The position numbers were made by a program, and so were the translations under genes. The notes under the pieces are model-generated. The model saw only the letters and a list, made by a program, of their open reading frames with translations, was not told the origin of the DNA and did no database searches. From Aeromonas piscicola (GTDB lineage: Bacteria > Pseudomonadota > Gammaproteobacteria > Enterobacterales > Aeromonadaceae), in the NCBI RefSeq assembly GCF_000820005.1, contig NZ_CDBL01000073.1, positions 142,152 to 206,151 of the forward strand: a stretch of 64,000 bases of DNA. The letters are read 5' to 3'. Below, piece by piece: positions 43,568 through 53,776 of this stretch (positions within the stretch are counted from its first letter, which is position 1; every line of letters begins with the position of its first letter).

Positions 43568-45481
43568 ATGATGTTGGATAAACTACGCGAAGGGGCGCAG
43601 GGCAAGGTAGCCAAGGTTATCTTGGGCCTGATCATCCTCTCCTTTGCCTTGGCCGGTGTAGGTAGCTACCTCAATGGCCCGGCACGTACCGCCCCCGCCA
43701 CCGTCAACGGCAATGAGATCAGCTCAGCTGCGCTGGAAAATGCCTATCGCAACGAGCGGGCCCGCATGGAATCCCAAATGGGGGAGTCTTTCAGCCAGTT
43801 GGCCGCCAATCCCGATTACATGAAGCAGTTCCGCCGTGGTGTGCTGGACCGGCTGATCGATCAGGCCCTGTTTGACAGCAAGGCCCGCGAGCTGGGTCTG
43901 CGCGTCAGCGACGAGCAGATCAAGCAGGCCATCGTCGCCATGCCGGAGTTTGCCGAAGATGGCAAATTCAACAATGACCGCTACCTGCAGCTCATTCGTC
44001 GTGCCGGCATGACCCCCGAGATGTTCCGTGACTCCTTGCGCCAGGACATGGTGCGTCAGCAGCTGATGGGCGCCTTGCTGGGCTCCGAATTTGCACTCAA
44101 GGGTGAAGCCGAGCAGCTCGACCGGATCTACAACCAGACCCGGGATTTGCGCCTGGTGCGTCTGGCTGCCGCCGCCTACATGGGGGATGTTCAAGTCTCC
44201 GATGAGGAAGTGGATCAGTACTACAAGACCAACAGCGCCCGTTTCATGAACGACGAGAAGGTCAAGGTCGACTATCTGCTGCTGGATGCCGCCACCCTCG
44301 GCAAGGATATCAAGGTCACCGAGCAGGATGCCCAGGATTACTACGATCAGCACCAGGACCTGTTCCAGCGTGCCGAGCGTCGTCACGTCGCGCATATACT
44401 GATCCCGTTTGGCAAGGACGAGAAAGCGGCCGAGCAGAAGGCTGACGCCCTGCTGGCACAGGCCAAGGGGGGCGATGATTTTGCCGCTCTGGCCAAGGCC
44501 AACTCTTCCGACACCTTCTCCGCCAAGAAGGGCGGCGAGCTCGACTGGTTCGAGAAAGGGGTGATGGATCCGGCGTTCGAGAAGGCGGCCTTCGCGCTGG
44601 CCAAGGCGGGCGATCTCTCCACCGTGGTGAAGAGCCTGTTCGGCTTCCACGTCATCAAGCTGCTGGGGGTTGAAGCTGCCCAGACCAAGCCGTTTGCCGA
44701 TGTGAAAGCAGAGACCATCAGCCGTCTGCAAGCTGACAAGGCCAAGGAGCTGTTCTTTGCCGAGCAGCAGAAGATGGCTGACAGCAGCTTCGAAAACCCG
44801 GATTCGCTGGACTTGACCGCCGATGCCATGGGCCTGAAGGTCATCTCCTCTGACTACTTCAGTCAGGCCGATGCGCCGGCACCGCTCAATGATCCCAAGG
44901 CGCTGTCCACTGCCTTCTCCGAGCAGCTGCGTGATGACAACACCAACTCCGACGTGATCGAGCTGGCGGATGGCAAGGCCCTGGTCATGCACATCACCGG
45001 CCATCAACCGAAAGCGGCCAAACCGCTGGCGGAGATCAAGGAGCAGGTGATTGCTGCCATCAAACACGACAAGGCCAGTGAAGTGGCCCGTGGCAAGGCG
45101 CAGGGTCTGCTGGACAAGCTGAAAGCCGGTGAGAACATCCAGGCCGACCTGACCGCACTGGGTCTGAAGGTGGATACGCACAAGGGCGTTGCCCGCTTCA
45201 CTCAGGACATGGATCAGAACCTGCTGGCCCAGGCGTTCCGCATGCCTCATCCGCAGGATGGCAAGCCGAGCGTCGAGCTGGTGACCGAAGCCAATGGCGA
45301 TCGCGTCGTGGTGGCTCTGGACAAGGTCAACGTGACCAAGGAGCCATCCCAGATGGTCAGCCTGCTGCAAGGCCAGCTTGGCCAGGGCAAGGCCCAGGTG
45401 AGCTACAAGTCGCTGATCGACGAGCTGCGCAAAGCCGCCAAGATCGAGTACTTCACCGATGTGGAAGCCACAGTCGAATAA
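43568..45481 (+). CDS. ppiD: Periplasmic chaperone PpiD (SurA N-terminal and parvulin-like domains)
   Basis: A 637-residue protein anchored by one N-terminal helix (about 15-35, VAKVILGLIILSFALAGVGSYL) with the rest in the periplasm. A SurA-type chaperone region (about 40-190) precedes one parvulin domain (about 265-365; RAERRHVAHILIPF at its start, GGELDWFEKGVMDPAFEKAAFAL in its core). It helps fold outer-membrane and periplasmic proteins near the Sec translocon. Start ATG-ATG at 43568 fits MMDSLR of E. coli PpiD; the open frame upstream is not coding. Ends the conserved block started by tig. Confidence 0.94.
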   Translation: MMLDKLREGAQGKVAKVILGLIILSFALAGVGSYLNGPARTAPATVNGNEISSAALENAYRNERARMESQMGESFSQLAANPDYMKQFRRGVLDRLIDQALFDSKARELGLRVSDEQIKQAIVAMPEFAEDGKFNNDRYLQLIRRAGMTPEMFRDSLRQDMVRQQLMGALLGSEFALKGEAEQLDRIYNQTRDLRLVRLAAAAYMGDVQVSDEEVDQYYKTNSARFMNDEKVKVDYLLLDAATLGKDIKVTEQDAQDYYDQHQDLFQRAERRHVAHILIPFGKDEKAAEQKADALLAQAKGGDDFAALAKANSSDTFSAKKGGELDWFEKGVMDPAFEKAAFALAKAGDLSTVVKSLFGFHVIKLLGVEAAQTKPFADVKAETISRLQADKAKELFFAEQQKMADSSFENPDSLDLTADAMGLKVISSDYFSQADAPAPLNDPKALSTAFSEQLRDDNTNSDVIELADGKALVMHITGHQPKAAKPLAEIKEQVIAAIKHDKASEVARGKAQGLLDKLKAGENIQADLTALGLKVDTHKGVARFTQDMDQNLLAQAFRMPHPQDGKPSVELVTEANGDRVVVALDKVNVTKEPSQMVSLLQGQLGQGKAQVSYKSLIDELRKAAKIEYFTDVEATVE

Positions 45482-45504
45482 ACCCGACCGGTTGCAACCC
45501 ATTG

Positions 45505-45535
45505 AAAACGGCCCCGTGATGGGGCCGTTTTTTTA
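45505..45535 (+). terminator. ppiD terminator
   Basis: Eleven-bp stem AAAACGGCCCC / GGGGCCGTTTT with GTGAT loop, then TTTTA. Confidence 0.92.
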
Positions 45536-45644
45536 TCTGCAGGATTGGCACTTAAGTCGTTATGCTGGTTGCGCGGGTACATTGCACTGCGTTGCAGCGC
45601 GGACCAGGTTGATCATCAGCAGGGGACGATCGCCGGCCATAAAA

Positions 45645-45668
45645 AAACCGGCAATCGCTTGCCGGTTT
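45645..45668 (-). terminator. Terminator of the YbiT-like gene
   Basis: Ten-bp stem AAACCGGCAA / TTGCCGGTTT with a TCGC loop; seven consecutive A on the plus strand give a T7 tract on the minus strand. Confidence 0.9.
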
Positions 45669-45698
45669 CTTTTATTCAAGCGCCTTGGCTGGCGAGGC

Positions 45699-47291
45699 TT
45701 ATACCACGCCTTGAGTGCGCAGGTAATCCTCGTAGGTACCGCCGAAGTCGCGGATACCGTTTTCGGTCAGCTCCATGATGCGGGTCGCCAGGGACGACAC
45801 GAACTCACGGTCATGGGAGACGAAGATCAGGGTGCCCTGATACATCTCCAGCGCCAGGTTCAAGGATTCGATGGATTCCATGTCCAGGTGGTTGGTCGGC
45901 TCATCCATGATCAGGATGTTGGGACGCTGCATCATCAGCTTGCCGAACAGCATGCGACCCTGCTCGCCACCGGAGAGTACCTTGACCGGCTTTTTGATGT
46001 CGTCCTGGGTGAACAGCAGACGACCCAGCACGGAGCGCACCGCCTGCTCGTCTTCGTTGGCCTGTTTCCACTGGGCCATCCAGTCGAACACGTTGAGATC
46101 GGTATCGAAATCGTCGGCGTGATCCTGAGCGTAATAGCCGATCTGGGCGTTCTCTGACCACTTGATGGTGCCGCTGTCCGGTGCCAGCTCGCCCATGAGG
46201 GTCTTGATCAGGGTGGATTTACCGATACCGTTGGTACCCAGAATGGCGACCTTCTCGCCCACTTCCAGCATCATGCTCAGGCCCTTGAACAGGGGCGCCT
46301 CACCATAGCCTTTGGCAACGCCTTCCACTTCCAGGATGTTGCGGTACAGCTTCTTCTCCTGCTCGAAACGGATGAAGGGGTTCTGACGGCTGGAGACCTT
46401 CACTTCCTCAATCTTGATCTTGTCGATCTGCTTGAGACGGGAGGTAGCCTGGCTCGACTTGGAGGCGTTGGCGCTGAAACGGGAGACGAAGGACTGCAGA
46501 TCGGCGATCTGGGCCTTCTTCTTGGCGTTGTCGGAGATCAGACGCTCGCGGGCCTGGGTGGCCGCCGTCATGTAGTCGTCGTAGTTGCCCGGGTAGACGC
46601 GCAGCTCGCCGTAGTCCAGATCCGCCATGTGGGTGCAGACCGAGTTCAGGAAGTGACGGTCGTGAGAGATGATGATCATGGTACTTTCACGATCGTTGAG
46701 CACCTGCTCCAGCCAGCGAATGGTGTTGATGTCCAGGTTGTTGGTCGGTTCGTCCAGCAGCAGGATGTCGGGGTTGGAGAACAGTGCCTGTGCCAGCAGC
46801 ACCCGCAGCTTCCAGCCTGGTGCCACTTCACTCATCGGGCCATTGTGCAGCTCGATGGGAATGCCGGCACCCAGCAGCAGCTCGCCTGCGCGGGCCTCGG
46901 CGGTGTAACCGTCATACTCGGCGACCAAACCTTCCAGCTCGGCGGCCTTCATGTAGTCGTCGTCGGTGGCTTCCAGGTTGGCGTAGATGGCATCGCGCTC
47001 GGCGATGGCGGCCCATAGCTCGTTGTGGCCCATCATGACCACGTCCAGCACGCGCATCTCTTCGTAGGCGAACTGATCCTGGCGCAGCTTACCGATGCGC
47101 TCATTGACGTCCAGGCTCACATTACCGCCAGTGGGCTCAAGGTCGCCACCGAGGATCTTCATGAAGGTGGACTTGCCACAGCCGTTGGCGCCAATCAGGC
47201 CATAGCGGTTGCCGCCGCCAAACTTGACGTTGATGTTCTCGAACAGCGGCTTGGCGCCGAATTGCATGGTGATATTGTTGCTGCTTAACAA
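45699..47291 (-). CDS. ybiT: ABC-F family ATPase, YbiT type
   Basis: A 530-residue protein with two ABC ATPase domains and no membrane part, same length as E. coli YbiT. Domain 1: Walker [10 protein letters not shown], Walker [11 protein letters not shown]; linker with charged helices ([19 protein letters not shown]); domain 2: Walker [10 protein letters not shown], signature [12 protein letters not shown], Walker [14 protein letters not shown] proteins bind the ribosomal E site and relieve stalled or stressed translation. The start is TTG 47291 ([19 protein letters not shown] matches YbiT from residue 2 onward); there is no good ribosome binding site. Standing alone, convergent with ppiD. 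Confidence 0.9.
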   Translation of the reverse strand: MLSSNNITMQFGAKPLFENINVKFGGGNRYGLIGANGCGKSTFMKILGGDLEPTGGNVSLDVNERIGKLRQDQFAYEEMRVLDVVMMGHNELWAAIAERDAIYANLEATDDDYMKAAELEGLVAEYDGYTAEARAGELLLGAGIPIELHNGPMSEVAPGWKLRVLLAQALFSNPDILLLDEPTNNLDINTIRWLEQVLNDRESTMIIISHDRHFLNSVCTHMADLDYGELRVYPGNYDDYMTAATQARERLISDNAKKKAQIADLQSFVSRFSANASKSSQATSRLKQIDKIKIEEVKVSSRQNPFIRFEQEKKLYRNILEVEGVAKGYGEAPLFKGLSMMLEVGEKVAILGTNGIGKSTLIKTLMGELAPDSGTIKWSENAQIGYYAQDHADDFDTDLNVFDWMAQWKQANEDEQAVRSVLGRLLFTQDDIKKPVKVLSGGEQGRMLFGKLMMQRPNILIMDEPTNHLDMESIESLNLALEMYQGTLIFVSHDREFVSSLATRIMELTENGIRDFGGTYEDYLRTQGVV

Positions 47292-47457
47292 AGGATGTGT
47301 CCCGGGTTGTCTGCCAAATGGCGCGCATTATGGCACAGATCCCCTAAAAGTTTTAGCAAGAACTGTGATCCGCCCCCATTGCGCACGGCTTGTCGCTCAT
47401 GATGGGCGACCATGAAAAAAGCCGGCACAGGGCCGGCTTGCAAAAAGGGATTTGCGC

Positions 47458-49113
47458 TTAGTGGGCGGTGGCGCTGGAGGCGCCCAGCCCGGTTTGTGAG
47501 CGGACGAACTGGGGCAGGAACTTGGCGTGCTCGTCGGCTGCATTCTGCGACTTGTCGGTGACCGAGAACAGCCAGATCCCGATGAAGGCCACTGCCATGG
47601 AGAAGAGGGCTGGGTACTCGTAGGGGAAGATGGCTTGGGCATGCCCCAGCACCTTCACCCACACGGTCGGGCCCAGGATCATCAGGCTGACTGCACTGAT
47701 CAGCCCGAGCCAGCCACCGTAGACGGCGCCACGGGTGGTCAGACGGGACCAGAACATGGAGAGGAACAGCACCGGGAAGTTGCAGCTGGCCGCGATGGAG
47801 AAGGCCAGACCCACCATGAAGGCGATGTTCTGTTTCTCGAACAGGATCCCCAGACCGATGGCGACTACTCCCAGCACCACAGTGGTGTACTTGGAGACGC
47901 GCAGCTCGTCGGTTTCGTTGGCCTTGCCCTTCTTGATGACGCTGGCATAGAGATCGTGGGAGACAGCCGAGGCGCCCGCCAGGGTCAGGCCGGAGACCAC
48001 TGCCAGTATGGTGGCGAACGCGACGGCCGAGATGAAGCCGAGGAACAGGCTGCCGCCGACCGCATCGGCCAGGTGGATGGCTGCCATGTTGGTGCCGCCC
48101 AGCAGGGCGCCGGTGGCATCCTTGAAGGCCGGATTGGTGCTGACCAGCAGGATGGCGCCAAAGCCGATGATGAAGGTCAGTATGTAGAAGTAACCAATGA
48201 AGCCGGTGGCGTAGAACACGCTCTTACGCGCTTCCTTGGCATCGCTCACGGTGAAGAAGCGCATCAGGATGTGGGGCAGGCCGGCGGTGCCGAACATCAG
48301 GGCCAGGCCGAGCGAGATGGCGGAGATGGGATCGGCCACCAGACCACCCGGGCTCATGATGGCGATGCCTTTCTCATGCACCTTGACCGCTTCGCTGAAC
48401 AGGGCACCTATGTCGAAGTTGACGGACTTCATTACCATGATGGCCATGAAGCTGGCACCGGAGAGCAGCATCACCGCCTTGATGATCTGAACCCAGGTGG
48501 TGGCCAGCATGCCGCCAAACAGCACGTAGAGCACCATCAGTATGCCCACCAGCACCACGGCGACGTGGTATTGCAGGCCGAACAGCAGCTCGATGAGCTT
48601 GCCGGCACCCACCATCTGGGCGATCAGGTAGAGCGCCACCACCACCAGGGAGCCGCTGGCGGAGAGGGTGCGGACTTCTGTCTGCTTGAGGCGGTAGGAG
48701 GCCACGTCGGCAAAGGTATATTTGCCGAGGTTGCGCAGCCGCTCCGCGATCAGGAACAGTATGATGGGCCAGCCCACCAGGAAGCCGATGGAGTAGATGA
48801 GGCCATCGTAGCCCGAGGTGTAGACCAGGGCCGAGATGCCGAGGAAGGAGGCGGCGGACATGTAGTCGCCGGCGATGGCCAGTCCGTTCTGGAAGCCGGT
48901 GATGCGTCCGCCAGCGGCATAGTAGTCGGAGGCGGAGCGGTTGCGCTTGGAGGCCCAGTAGGTGATGAACAGGGTGCCCGCCACGAAGATCACGAACATC
49001 ACGATGGCTGAGGTGTTGAGGGGTTGGCGATGGACTTCACCGGTCAGCGCATCGGCCGCCAGCAGGGGAAAAGAGGCCAGCGTGGCCAGCAACAGCAGAG
49101 ACTTGCCTTTCAT
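47458..49113 (-). CDS. actP: Acetate permease ActP (sodium:solute symporter)
   Basis: A 551-residue SSS-family transporter: signal-like N-terminus ([19 protein letters not shown]), then about thirteen helices; [27 protein letters not shown] is the family signature region. E. coli ActP (549 residues) takes up acetate, glycolate and tellurite. Second gene after the DUF485 protein with a 4-base overlap, the same pair (yjcH-actP) as in E. coli, where acs precedes; acs is not in this window. In this arrangement the cNMP/CBS protein and exonuclease follow upstream on the same strand. Confidence 0.93.
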   Translation of the reverse strand: MKGKSLLLLATLASFPLLAADALTGEVHRQPLNTSAIVMFVIFVAGTLFITYWASKRNRSASDYYAAGGRITGFQNGLAIAGDYMSAASFLGISALVYTSGYDGLIYSIGFLVGWPIILFLIAERLRNLGKYTFADVASYRLKQTEVRTLSASGSLVVVALYLIAQMVGAGKLIELLFGLQYHVAVVLVGILMVLYVLFGGMLATTWVQIIKAVMLLSGASFMAIMVMKSVNFDIGALFSEAVKVHEKGIAIMSPGGLVADPISAISLGLALMFGTAGLPHILMRFFTVSDAKEARKSVFYATGFIGYFYILTFIIGFGAILLVSTNPAFKDATGALLGGTNMAAIHLADAVGGSLFLGFISAVAFATILAVVSGLTLAGASAVSHDLYASVIKKGKANETDELRVSKYTTVVLGVVAIGLGILFEKQNIAFMVGLAFSIAASCNFPVLFLSMFWSRLTTRGAVYGGWLGLISAVSLMILGPTVWVKVLGHAQAIFPYEYPALFSMAVAFIGIWLFSVTDKSQNAADEHAKFLPQFVRSQTGLGASSATAH

Positions 49114-49421
49114 GATTGCACTCCCTTGAGGATCTTCTGGGTCAACTCGTCAAACTCGCCGTTGGCGCGGAACACGTAGATGCCGGTCAGCACGAAGGAG
49201 GCGAGGATCAGCCCCACCCCGACCGGGATGCCACGGGTGATGGTGGAGCCTTGGCTCAAGGGGGTGCCGAGCCAGCCGGGGGCAAAGGCGATGAGCATGA
49301 TAAAGGCCAGGTAGAGCCCCAGCATCAGGATGGAAAGAGTCCAGGCGAAGCGCTGACGCTTGGCGATCAGCTCCTGGAAGTTGGGATCTTGCTGGATCCG
49401 AAGATAAGGTTGCTGTTCCAT
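49110..49421 (-). CDS. yjcH: DUF485 membrane protein partner of ActP
   Basis: A 103-residue protein with two helices (about 25-45 and 65-85) typical of DUF485/YjcH. It nearly always accompanies ActP and presumably supports the transporter; no direct function is established. I chose the ATG at 49421 because GGAG lies seven bases before it; the longer frame adds six unmatched residues. Its stop overlaps the actP start by four bases (ATGA). Confidence 0.88.
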   Translation of the reverse strand: MEQQPYLRIQQDPNFQELIAKRQRFAWTLSILMLGLYLAFIMLIAFAPGWLGTPLSQGSTITRGIPVGVGLILASFVLTGIYVFRANGEFDELTQKILKGVQS

Positions 49422-49530
49422 TGCAGTTCTCCATGACATTGAGTGTCAGCGGTGGATGAAGGGAGGTCCCTACCGAGCAGCAGACCTGCTCATGTAATTA
49501 AAATGTGAATTAAATGTTATTTATGAGCAA

Positions 49531-50157
49531 TTAGACTTTGGGATAAGCCAATGGCCCGCCTTGAGTCAGGCGCAGGTAGATGAGGGCGGCCGTGATGGCG
49601 TCACTCAGGGCGTCGTGAGCGGGCAGGGGAGGCAATGCCAGGTGCTGGCAGATGGCCGCCAGATGCAGATCGATGGCGGCGTCGGGATAGCGCCGATAGA
49701 GGCTGTCGTGATAGAGGCGGCTCACCTCTATGCCTCGCTGGGGCAGGGTCAGCCCCCACAGTTTCTGGCAGGCCATGTTGAGGATGCGCAGGTCGTACGC
49801 GATGTGGTAACCCACCAGTTCGCGCGGGCCTATGAAAGCCAACAGCAGGCGCAGCGCGGCTTCCAGCGTCAACCCCTGTTGTAGATCCTGATGGCGCAGG
49901 CCGTGGATCACCACGGATTGCGCGCTCAGACTGGCGGGTGGCTGCACCTTGATGGTGAGCGCCTCGCCGGTCAGCAGCCGGTTGCCCTGGATGCGCACGG
50001 CGCCGATGGAGACTATCTCCGCCCGCTCGGGATCCAGGCTGGTGGTCTCGAAATCGAGGGCGATCCGCTCATCGCCCGGCGGCGGGGCGAAGAGCGGGGC
50101 GAACTCTCCCTCCAGGAAAGCGCGACCAAGCCAACGGCGTCGCCAGTGGTTCCACAT
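49531..50157 (-). CDS. DEDDh 3'-5' exonuclease (DnaQ-like)
   Basis: A 208-residue exonuclease of the DnaQ superfamily: ExoI motif IALDFETTSLDP with the D and E, ExoII in HIAYDLRILN with D, and ExoIII PAHDALSDAI with H and D, thus DEDDh. Related to the epsilon subunit of DNA polymerase III but lacking its C-terminal domain. It acts on single-stranded DNA or RNA ends; the substrate is unknown. Its ATG lies two bases after the stop of the cNMP/CBS gene, so the two are co-translated. The conserved coupling of this exonuclease with ActP and the DUF294 protein in marine gammaproteobacteria is known, but its meaning is not. Confidence 0.85.
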   Translation of the reverse strand: MWNHWRRRWLGRAFLEGEFAPLFAPPPGDERIALDFETTSLDPERAEIVSIGAVRIQGNRLLTGEALTIKVQPPASLSAQSVVIHGLRHQDLQQGLTLEAALRLLLAFIGPRELVGYHIAYDLRILNMACQKLWGLTLPQRGIEVSRLYHDSLYRRYPDAAIDLHLAAICQHLALPPLPAHDALSDAITAALIYLRLTQGGPLAYPKV

Positions 50158-50159
50158 GC

Positions 50160-51947
50160 CTATTGTCTCAGACGAAAGTGCAAGGTGAGCCATTGCTGGA
50201 ACTTCTTCACCTGATGCAGCGCCTGGCGCAGCAGATCCCGCTCGCCGTGGCTGAGCTCGCTTACCTGCACCCGGCTGTCGCCCCCCTTGAGCTGGCTGCG
50301 CAAGCGCAAGCGGATAAAGAGCCGGAACGCCTCCGCCAGGTTGGCGCCATAGCTGGCGCTGAGCCGATCGCACGCCACCAGCGCCTCGATGCGCCCCAGG
50401 GTCGAGGTCTCCAGAATGGTCGCCTCCAGCGCCAGCATGCGGATGCCATGCACCAAGGGGAAGAGGCCGCCCCGCTTGAGATCCAGCCCATCCGGCGCCC
50501 GCTCCAGCCGACCAAACAGGGTCAGCGGCGCATGAAAGGCCACCGCCGGCCGCACCATCTCCGCCAGCAGATCCTGCCGATCGGCCAGTTGTTCCCGCAG
50601 CTTGCGGGCGACGGGAGGCAGCAGGCTGCGATCCCCGGCGATGGGGTGGGCATCGGCCAGGGTGGCGAGCCAGAGCAAGTCGGCCTCGCCCGCGTTGACG
50701 CAGGCCCGCTCAATCTCCTGTTGCCACTCGTTGACCTCTTTCACCCAGCTCGGGTTGTTGACCATCACCTGGCCGGGGCAGGGCGGATAACCGAGCCGCT
50801 CCAGCAGGGCGCTGAAGGCGGCCAAGTCCGCCTGCTGATTCGGCCAGTGCAGGCCGGCGGGCAGGATCAGGGCATTGTCCTGATCGGTTTTCTGGATCTG
50901 CTCGCCGCGCCCCTCCGAGCCCAGCATCAGCAGACACACCTTGTCCTGCACCTCGGGCGGGATCACCAGGGCAAAGGCCTTGGCGATCAGCTGCTCGTTG
51001 ATGGTAGCGATGAGGCGCATCAGGAAGGCGGTGTGGATCCCCTGGCCAAACAGGGAGCGAGTCAGCTGTTGCTGCTCGCGGGCCACTGCCTCCAGTGCGG
51101 GCTGGGAGTCTGCCCGGGCGATGCGCAGGGTCAGCACGTGGGAGTGGGTGGAAAAGAGCCCCAGCACCTGGGTCAGCTGCAATATGCCCGCCACCTCGCC
51201 TTGTTGCCAGATGACCAGCCGCTTGATGCGATGACGGGTCATCAATAACAGGGCATCGAACAGGTAACTGCCCAGCGGCAGGCCAATCAGCGGTGTCGGG
51301 GTCAGCACGGCGAGTGGTGCCGTCAGCGGCAGTCCCTTCAGGGTGAGGGCGTGCAGCAGTGTCTTGCGGGTCGCCAGGGTCAGGCTGCCATCCGGCGCCG
51401 GGTAGAGCAGGCAATCCGTGCCCTTGGCCACCATGGCCTCGGTGGCTGCCAGTAGGCTGAGGCGGTTTTCGACGACGAGCGGCGCCTGCAGATGGCCGGG
51501 TTCTATCCTGGTCAGGATAAATTCCGCCAGATTCTTCTGGCCCAGCTGTTCCCGTTGCTCCTGTTGCTGTTGCCGCTCGACCAGATTGGCGGTGAAGTAG
51601 CTGGCCAGCGTCGGCGCCTGCTCGCAGAGGGCCAGAAAGGTGTGGCGGGGGATCAGCTGGCAGAGGGTATCTTCCAGTGCCGTGAAGCTGTGGCGACAGC
51701 GGCCGTCAAACTGGGCACGCACGTCGAACAGATCATCGACTCCGTAGTCACCGAAGTGGTGGTGAGGCGCGGACTCCTCCACTGTCCCCTTGATGACGAG
51801 GTAGAGGCCGGGCGGGACATCGCCAGCGTTGAGCACCACCTGGCCCTCGCGGAAATAGCAGATGGAGAGGCTCTGCGCGAGCCGCTGGCGCGCCTCGGCG
51901 CTCAGGCTGTCAAACGGCGGGCGGGCAAAGTTGAACAGGGTGGTCAT
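50160..51947 (-). CDS. cNMP-binding / CBS / DUF294 nucleotidyltransferase-like protein
   Basis: A 595-residue soluble protein: an N-terminal cyclic-nucleotide-binding-like domain (about 10-110; GDVPPGLYLVIKGTVEES), two CBS domains (about 160-275), then DUF294 with a GlnD-like nucleotidyltransferase core (LGSEGRGEQIQKTDQDNALIL around 350, with G-S and D-x-D) and a helical DUF294 C-terminal part. Such proteins resemble PII uridylyltransferase fragments and sit beside acetate permeases, so they may sense an adenine nucleotide and control acetate uptake or metabolism. AGGA lies before the ATG. First gene of a run with the exonuclease; divergent from the crotonase gene. Confidence 0.85.
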   Translation of the reverse strand: MTTLFNFARPPFDSLSAEARQRLAQSLSICYFREGQVVLNAGDVPPGLYLVIKGTVEESAPHHHFGDYGVDDLFDVRAQFDGRCRHSFTALEDTLCQLIPRHTFLALCEQAPTLASYFTANLVERQQQQEQREQLGQKNLAEFILTRIEPGHLQAPLVVENRLSLLAATEAMVAKGTDCLLYPAPDGSLTLATRKTLLHALTLKGLPLTAPLAVLTPTPLIGLPLGSYLFDALLLMTRHRIKRLVIWQQGEVAGILQLTQVLGLFSTHSHVLTLRIARADSQPALEAVAREQQQLTRSLFGQGIHTAFLMRLIATINEQLIAKAFALVIPPEVQDKVCLLMLGSEGRGEQIQKTDQDNALILPAGLHWPNQQADLAAFSALLERLGYPPCPGQVMVNNPSWVKEVNEWQQEIERACVNAGEADLLWLATLADAHPIAGDRSLLPPVARKLREQLADRQDLLAEMVRPAVAFHAPLTLFGRLERAPDGLDLKRGGLFPLVHGIRMLALEATILETSTLGRIEALVACDRLSASYGANLAEAFRLFIRLRLRSQLKGGDSRVQVSELSHGERDLLRQALHQVKKFQQWLTLHFRLRQ

Positions 51948-52124
51948 GGCAATCCTTGGCCGGTGGCGTCAGGTCAGTCTGACAAAGCGGTGGCGTCTGA
52001 GCCAGCCGACTTTAGTCGCACGCGGCATCTGCAACGGGAAACATATGCCCTCGCTGTACCTGGCGATAACACTCTGATAACGTGGTGGTATGACCAGTAC
52101 AGGCTCAGGAGAGGACAGAGGATA

Positions 52125-52931
52125 ATGGAAAAACCAAGGGTCAAGTGCGAGATCCGGGACGGTATCGCCGAAGTGATGCTGGCGCGGGGGGACAAGCTCA
52201 ATGCGCTGGATAGAAGCATGTTTGGCGCGATCGACGAGACGCTGCGCGAGTTGCAGCAGCACAAGGGGCTGCGGGCTGTGATCCTGCACGGTGAGGGGCG
52301 CGCCTTCTGTGCCGGACTGGATGTGAAATCCATGCTCAAGCAGCCGGTGGCTGCGCTCGACATCCTCAAGCGCGAGGCGGATCAGGCGACCAACCTGGCC
52401 CAGCGGGTGGCTTACGGCTGGCATCAGCTGTCCGTGCCGGTGATTGCGGTGACCCAGGGGGTCTGTTTCGGTGGCGGCCTGCAAATTGCGCTGGGGGCCG
52501 ATTTTCGGTTCAGCACCCCGGATTGCCGCTTCTCGGTGATGGAGATCAAGTGGGGCATCATTCCCGACATGAGCGGCAGCGTCACCCTGCGCAACCTGAT
52601 GGGGGTGGACACGGCCATGGAGCTGGCCATGAGCGGGCGTGAATGCGATACGCTGGAGGCAAAATCCCTCGGGCTGGTGAGCCGGGTCTGCGAGGATCCG
52701 CTGGCAGAGGCGCGGGAGTTTGCCCGCACTCTGATCACCAAGTCGCCGGACGCGCTGGCGGGGATCAAGCAGCTCTACCATCAGGCCTGGGCCCGCAGCG
52801 ATGAGGTGATGCTCAAGGAAGAGACCCGTTTGCAGAGACAGATCCTGGGGCGACCCAATCAGTGGCGCGCCACCTTCAACAGCCTGTTTCGCTGGCGTTT
52901 GCCATTCGGGCCCAGGCGCAACGCGCTCTGA
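52125..52931 (+). CDS. Crotonase / enoyl-CoA hydratase family protein
   Basis: A 268-residue crotonase-fold protein: EGRAFCAGLDVKSM and QGVCFGGGLQIALGADFRFSTP form the oxyanion hole and CoA-binding stretches; WGIIPDMSGS covers the region of the second catalytic position. The glutamate normally following FGGGL (as catalytic E in hydratases) is not obvious, so the reaction may be isomerase- or hydrolase-like. AGAGG precedes the ATG at 52125, deciding this start over a long upstream frame extension. Divergent from the cNMP/CBS gene, closed by a terminator. Confidence 0.85.
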   Translation: MEKPRVKCEIRDGIAEVMLARGDKLNALDRSMFGAIDETLRELQQHKGLRAVILHGEGRAFCAGLDVKSMLKQPVAALDILKREADQATNLAQRVAYGWHQLSVPVIAVTQGVCFGGGLQIALGADFRFSTPDCRFSVMEIKWGIIPDMSGSVTLRNLMGVDTAMELAMSGRECDTLEAKSLGLVSRVCEDPLAEAREFARTLITKSPDALAGIKQLYHQAWARSDEVMLKEETRLQRQILGRPNQWRATFNSLFRWRLPFGPRRNAL

Positions 52932-52966
52932 GCGGCCCGTACCCCAGACTGATGCAGAACAAATGA

Positions 52967-52990
52967 AAATGGCAGCCGAGGCTGCCATTT
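52967..52990 (+). terminator. Terminator after the crotonase gene
   Basis: Ten-bp stem AAATGGCAGC / GCTGCCATTT with a CGAG loop, followed by GTGTGTTTT. Confidence 0.85.
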
Positions 52991-53776
52991 GTGTGTTTTC
53001 AATCCCTTGATTTATAACGAATTTAAATTTTTCATGTCCACAATGTGTCCGCGACTCTGACATTCTGGCCACGCTTATACAGCCAACCACATCTTACAGG
53101 CTTCTGTTTTCCGTGAGGATAGGCCAACAAGTACATCAAAGTCACATACCCCCTTCAAAATTTCAGTTATCAAATCGGCCCTCATCACACCTAACCGGTT
53201 GAAACCAAACGCCTTCCAGTTGTTCCCACGCAGCAATCCGGATCCTTCCTGATTATTCAAATCCCCACGGAAAGTACGACCCTCCCAATACATTCAACAA
53301 CTTACGTTTTCGACACCGCTAGTCAGACCCCTTTCAAACTGTAAAACCCTGCAATTTTTTTCGATCCTTTCAGATCCTCACATCGACCGAGATCCTTTAT
53401 CTGGTGCGGTCTGGGCCTATGGTTTTGCGGTAATCCACTTTTGCAAAAAATTTTATCGGTGCGGCGCGCAGGCGGGAGCGGAAGAGCGCGGATTCCGTGA
53501 CGTAGACGCGGCGGCGGGCGTCGCCAGCTTGCATGGTGAGGCTGTGAGCGCGCTCAGGCTTCACGTATGATGCAACACTGCCTGATGGCTCTATGGATGC
53601 GGCGCCTTTCCCTGGCCATCTTCGGGCTGTCAGGCAGCCTTGGCCGTTCGGTCACCCCTTGTCGTATGGCTGTTCTTTTTGGGACTCGGTTCTTAACTTT
53701 CGGTTTAGAACTTTGACCAAGCTTCTAGTGACTCCTTACAGTGTTCCGTTCTTGAATCACAGAATGGGGACACGCT
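52991..53776. other. Junction between chromosome and prophage-like region
   Basis: Almost 800 bp without a confident gene. A weak minus-strand frame (53075-53293, 72 codons, ends in EACKMWLAV) has no clear ribosome binding site. In the next frame its downstream continuation SRGHIVDM resembles short C-terminal tails of tyrosine integrases, which is only suggestive. Three GGATC-like direct words lie around 53364-53398. CTGCCTGA (53578-53585) and TCAGGCAG (53630-53637) form an inverted repeat. TTGACC (53713-53718) is a possible -35 for the PAAR gene, whose -10 is poor. No tRNA was found. The attachment site of the element is probably here. Confidence 0.35.
53075..53293 (-). CDS. Doubtful small open frame at the prophage end
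   Basis: A 72-codon frame with no recognised domain, A+T-richer than both flanks and in the same direction as the tail genes. No convincing ribosome binding site. It may be a decayed phage gene or chance. Confidence 0.22.
   Translation of the reverse strand: MYWEGRTFRGDLNNQEGSGLLRGNNWKAFGFNRLGVMRADLITEILKGVCDFDVLVGLSSRKTEACKMWLAV

Noticed and set aside
47527-49011. A 494-codon frame antisense to actP
   Set aside because: His/Gln/Gly-rich composition typical of antisense reading of a membrane protein gene; no start signals.
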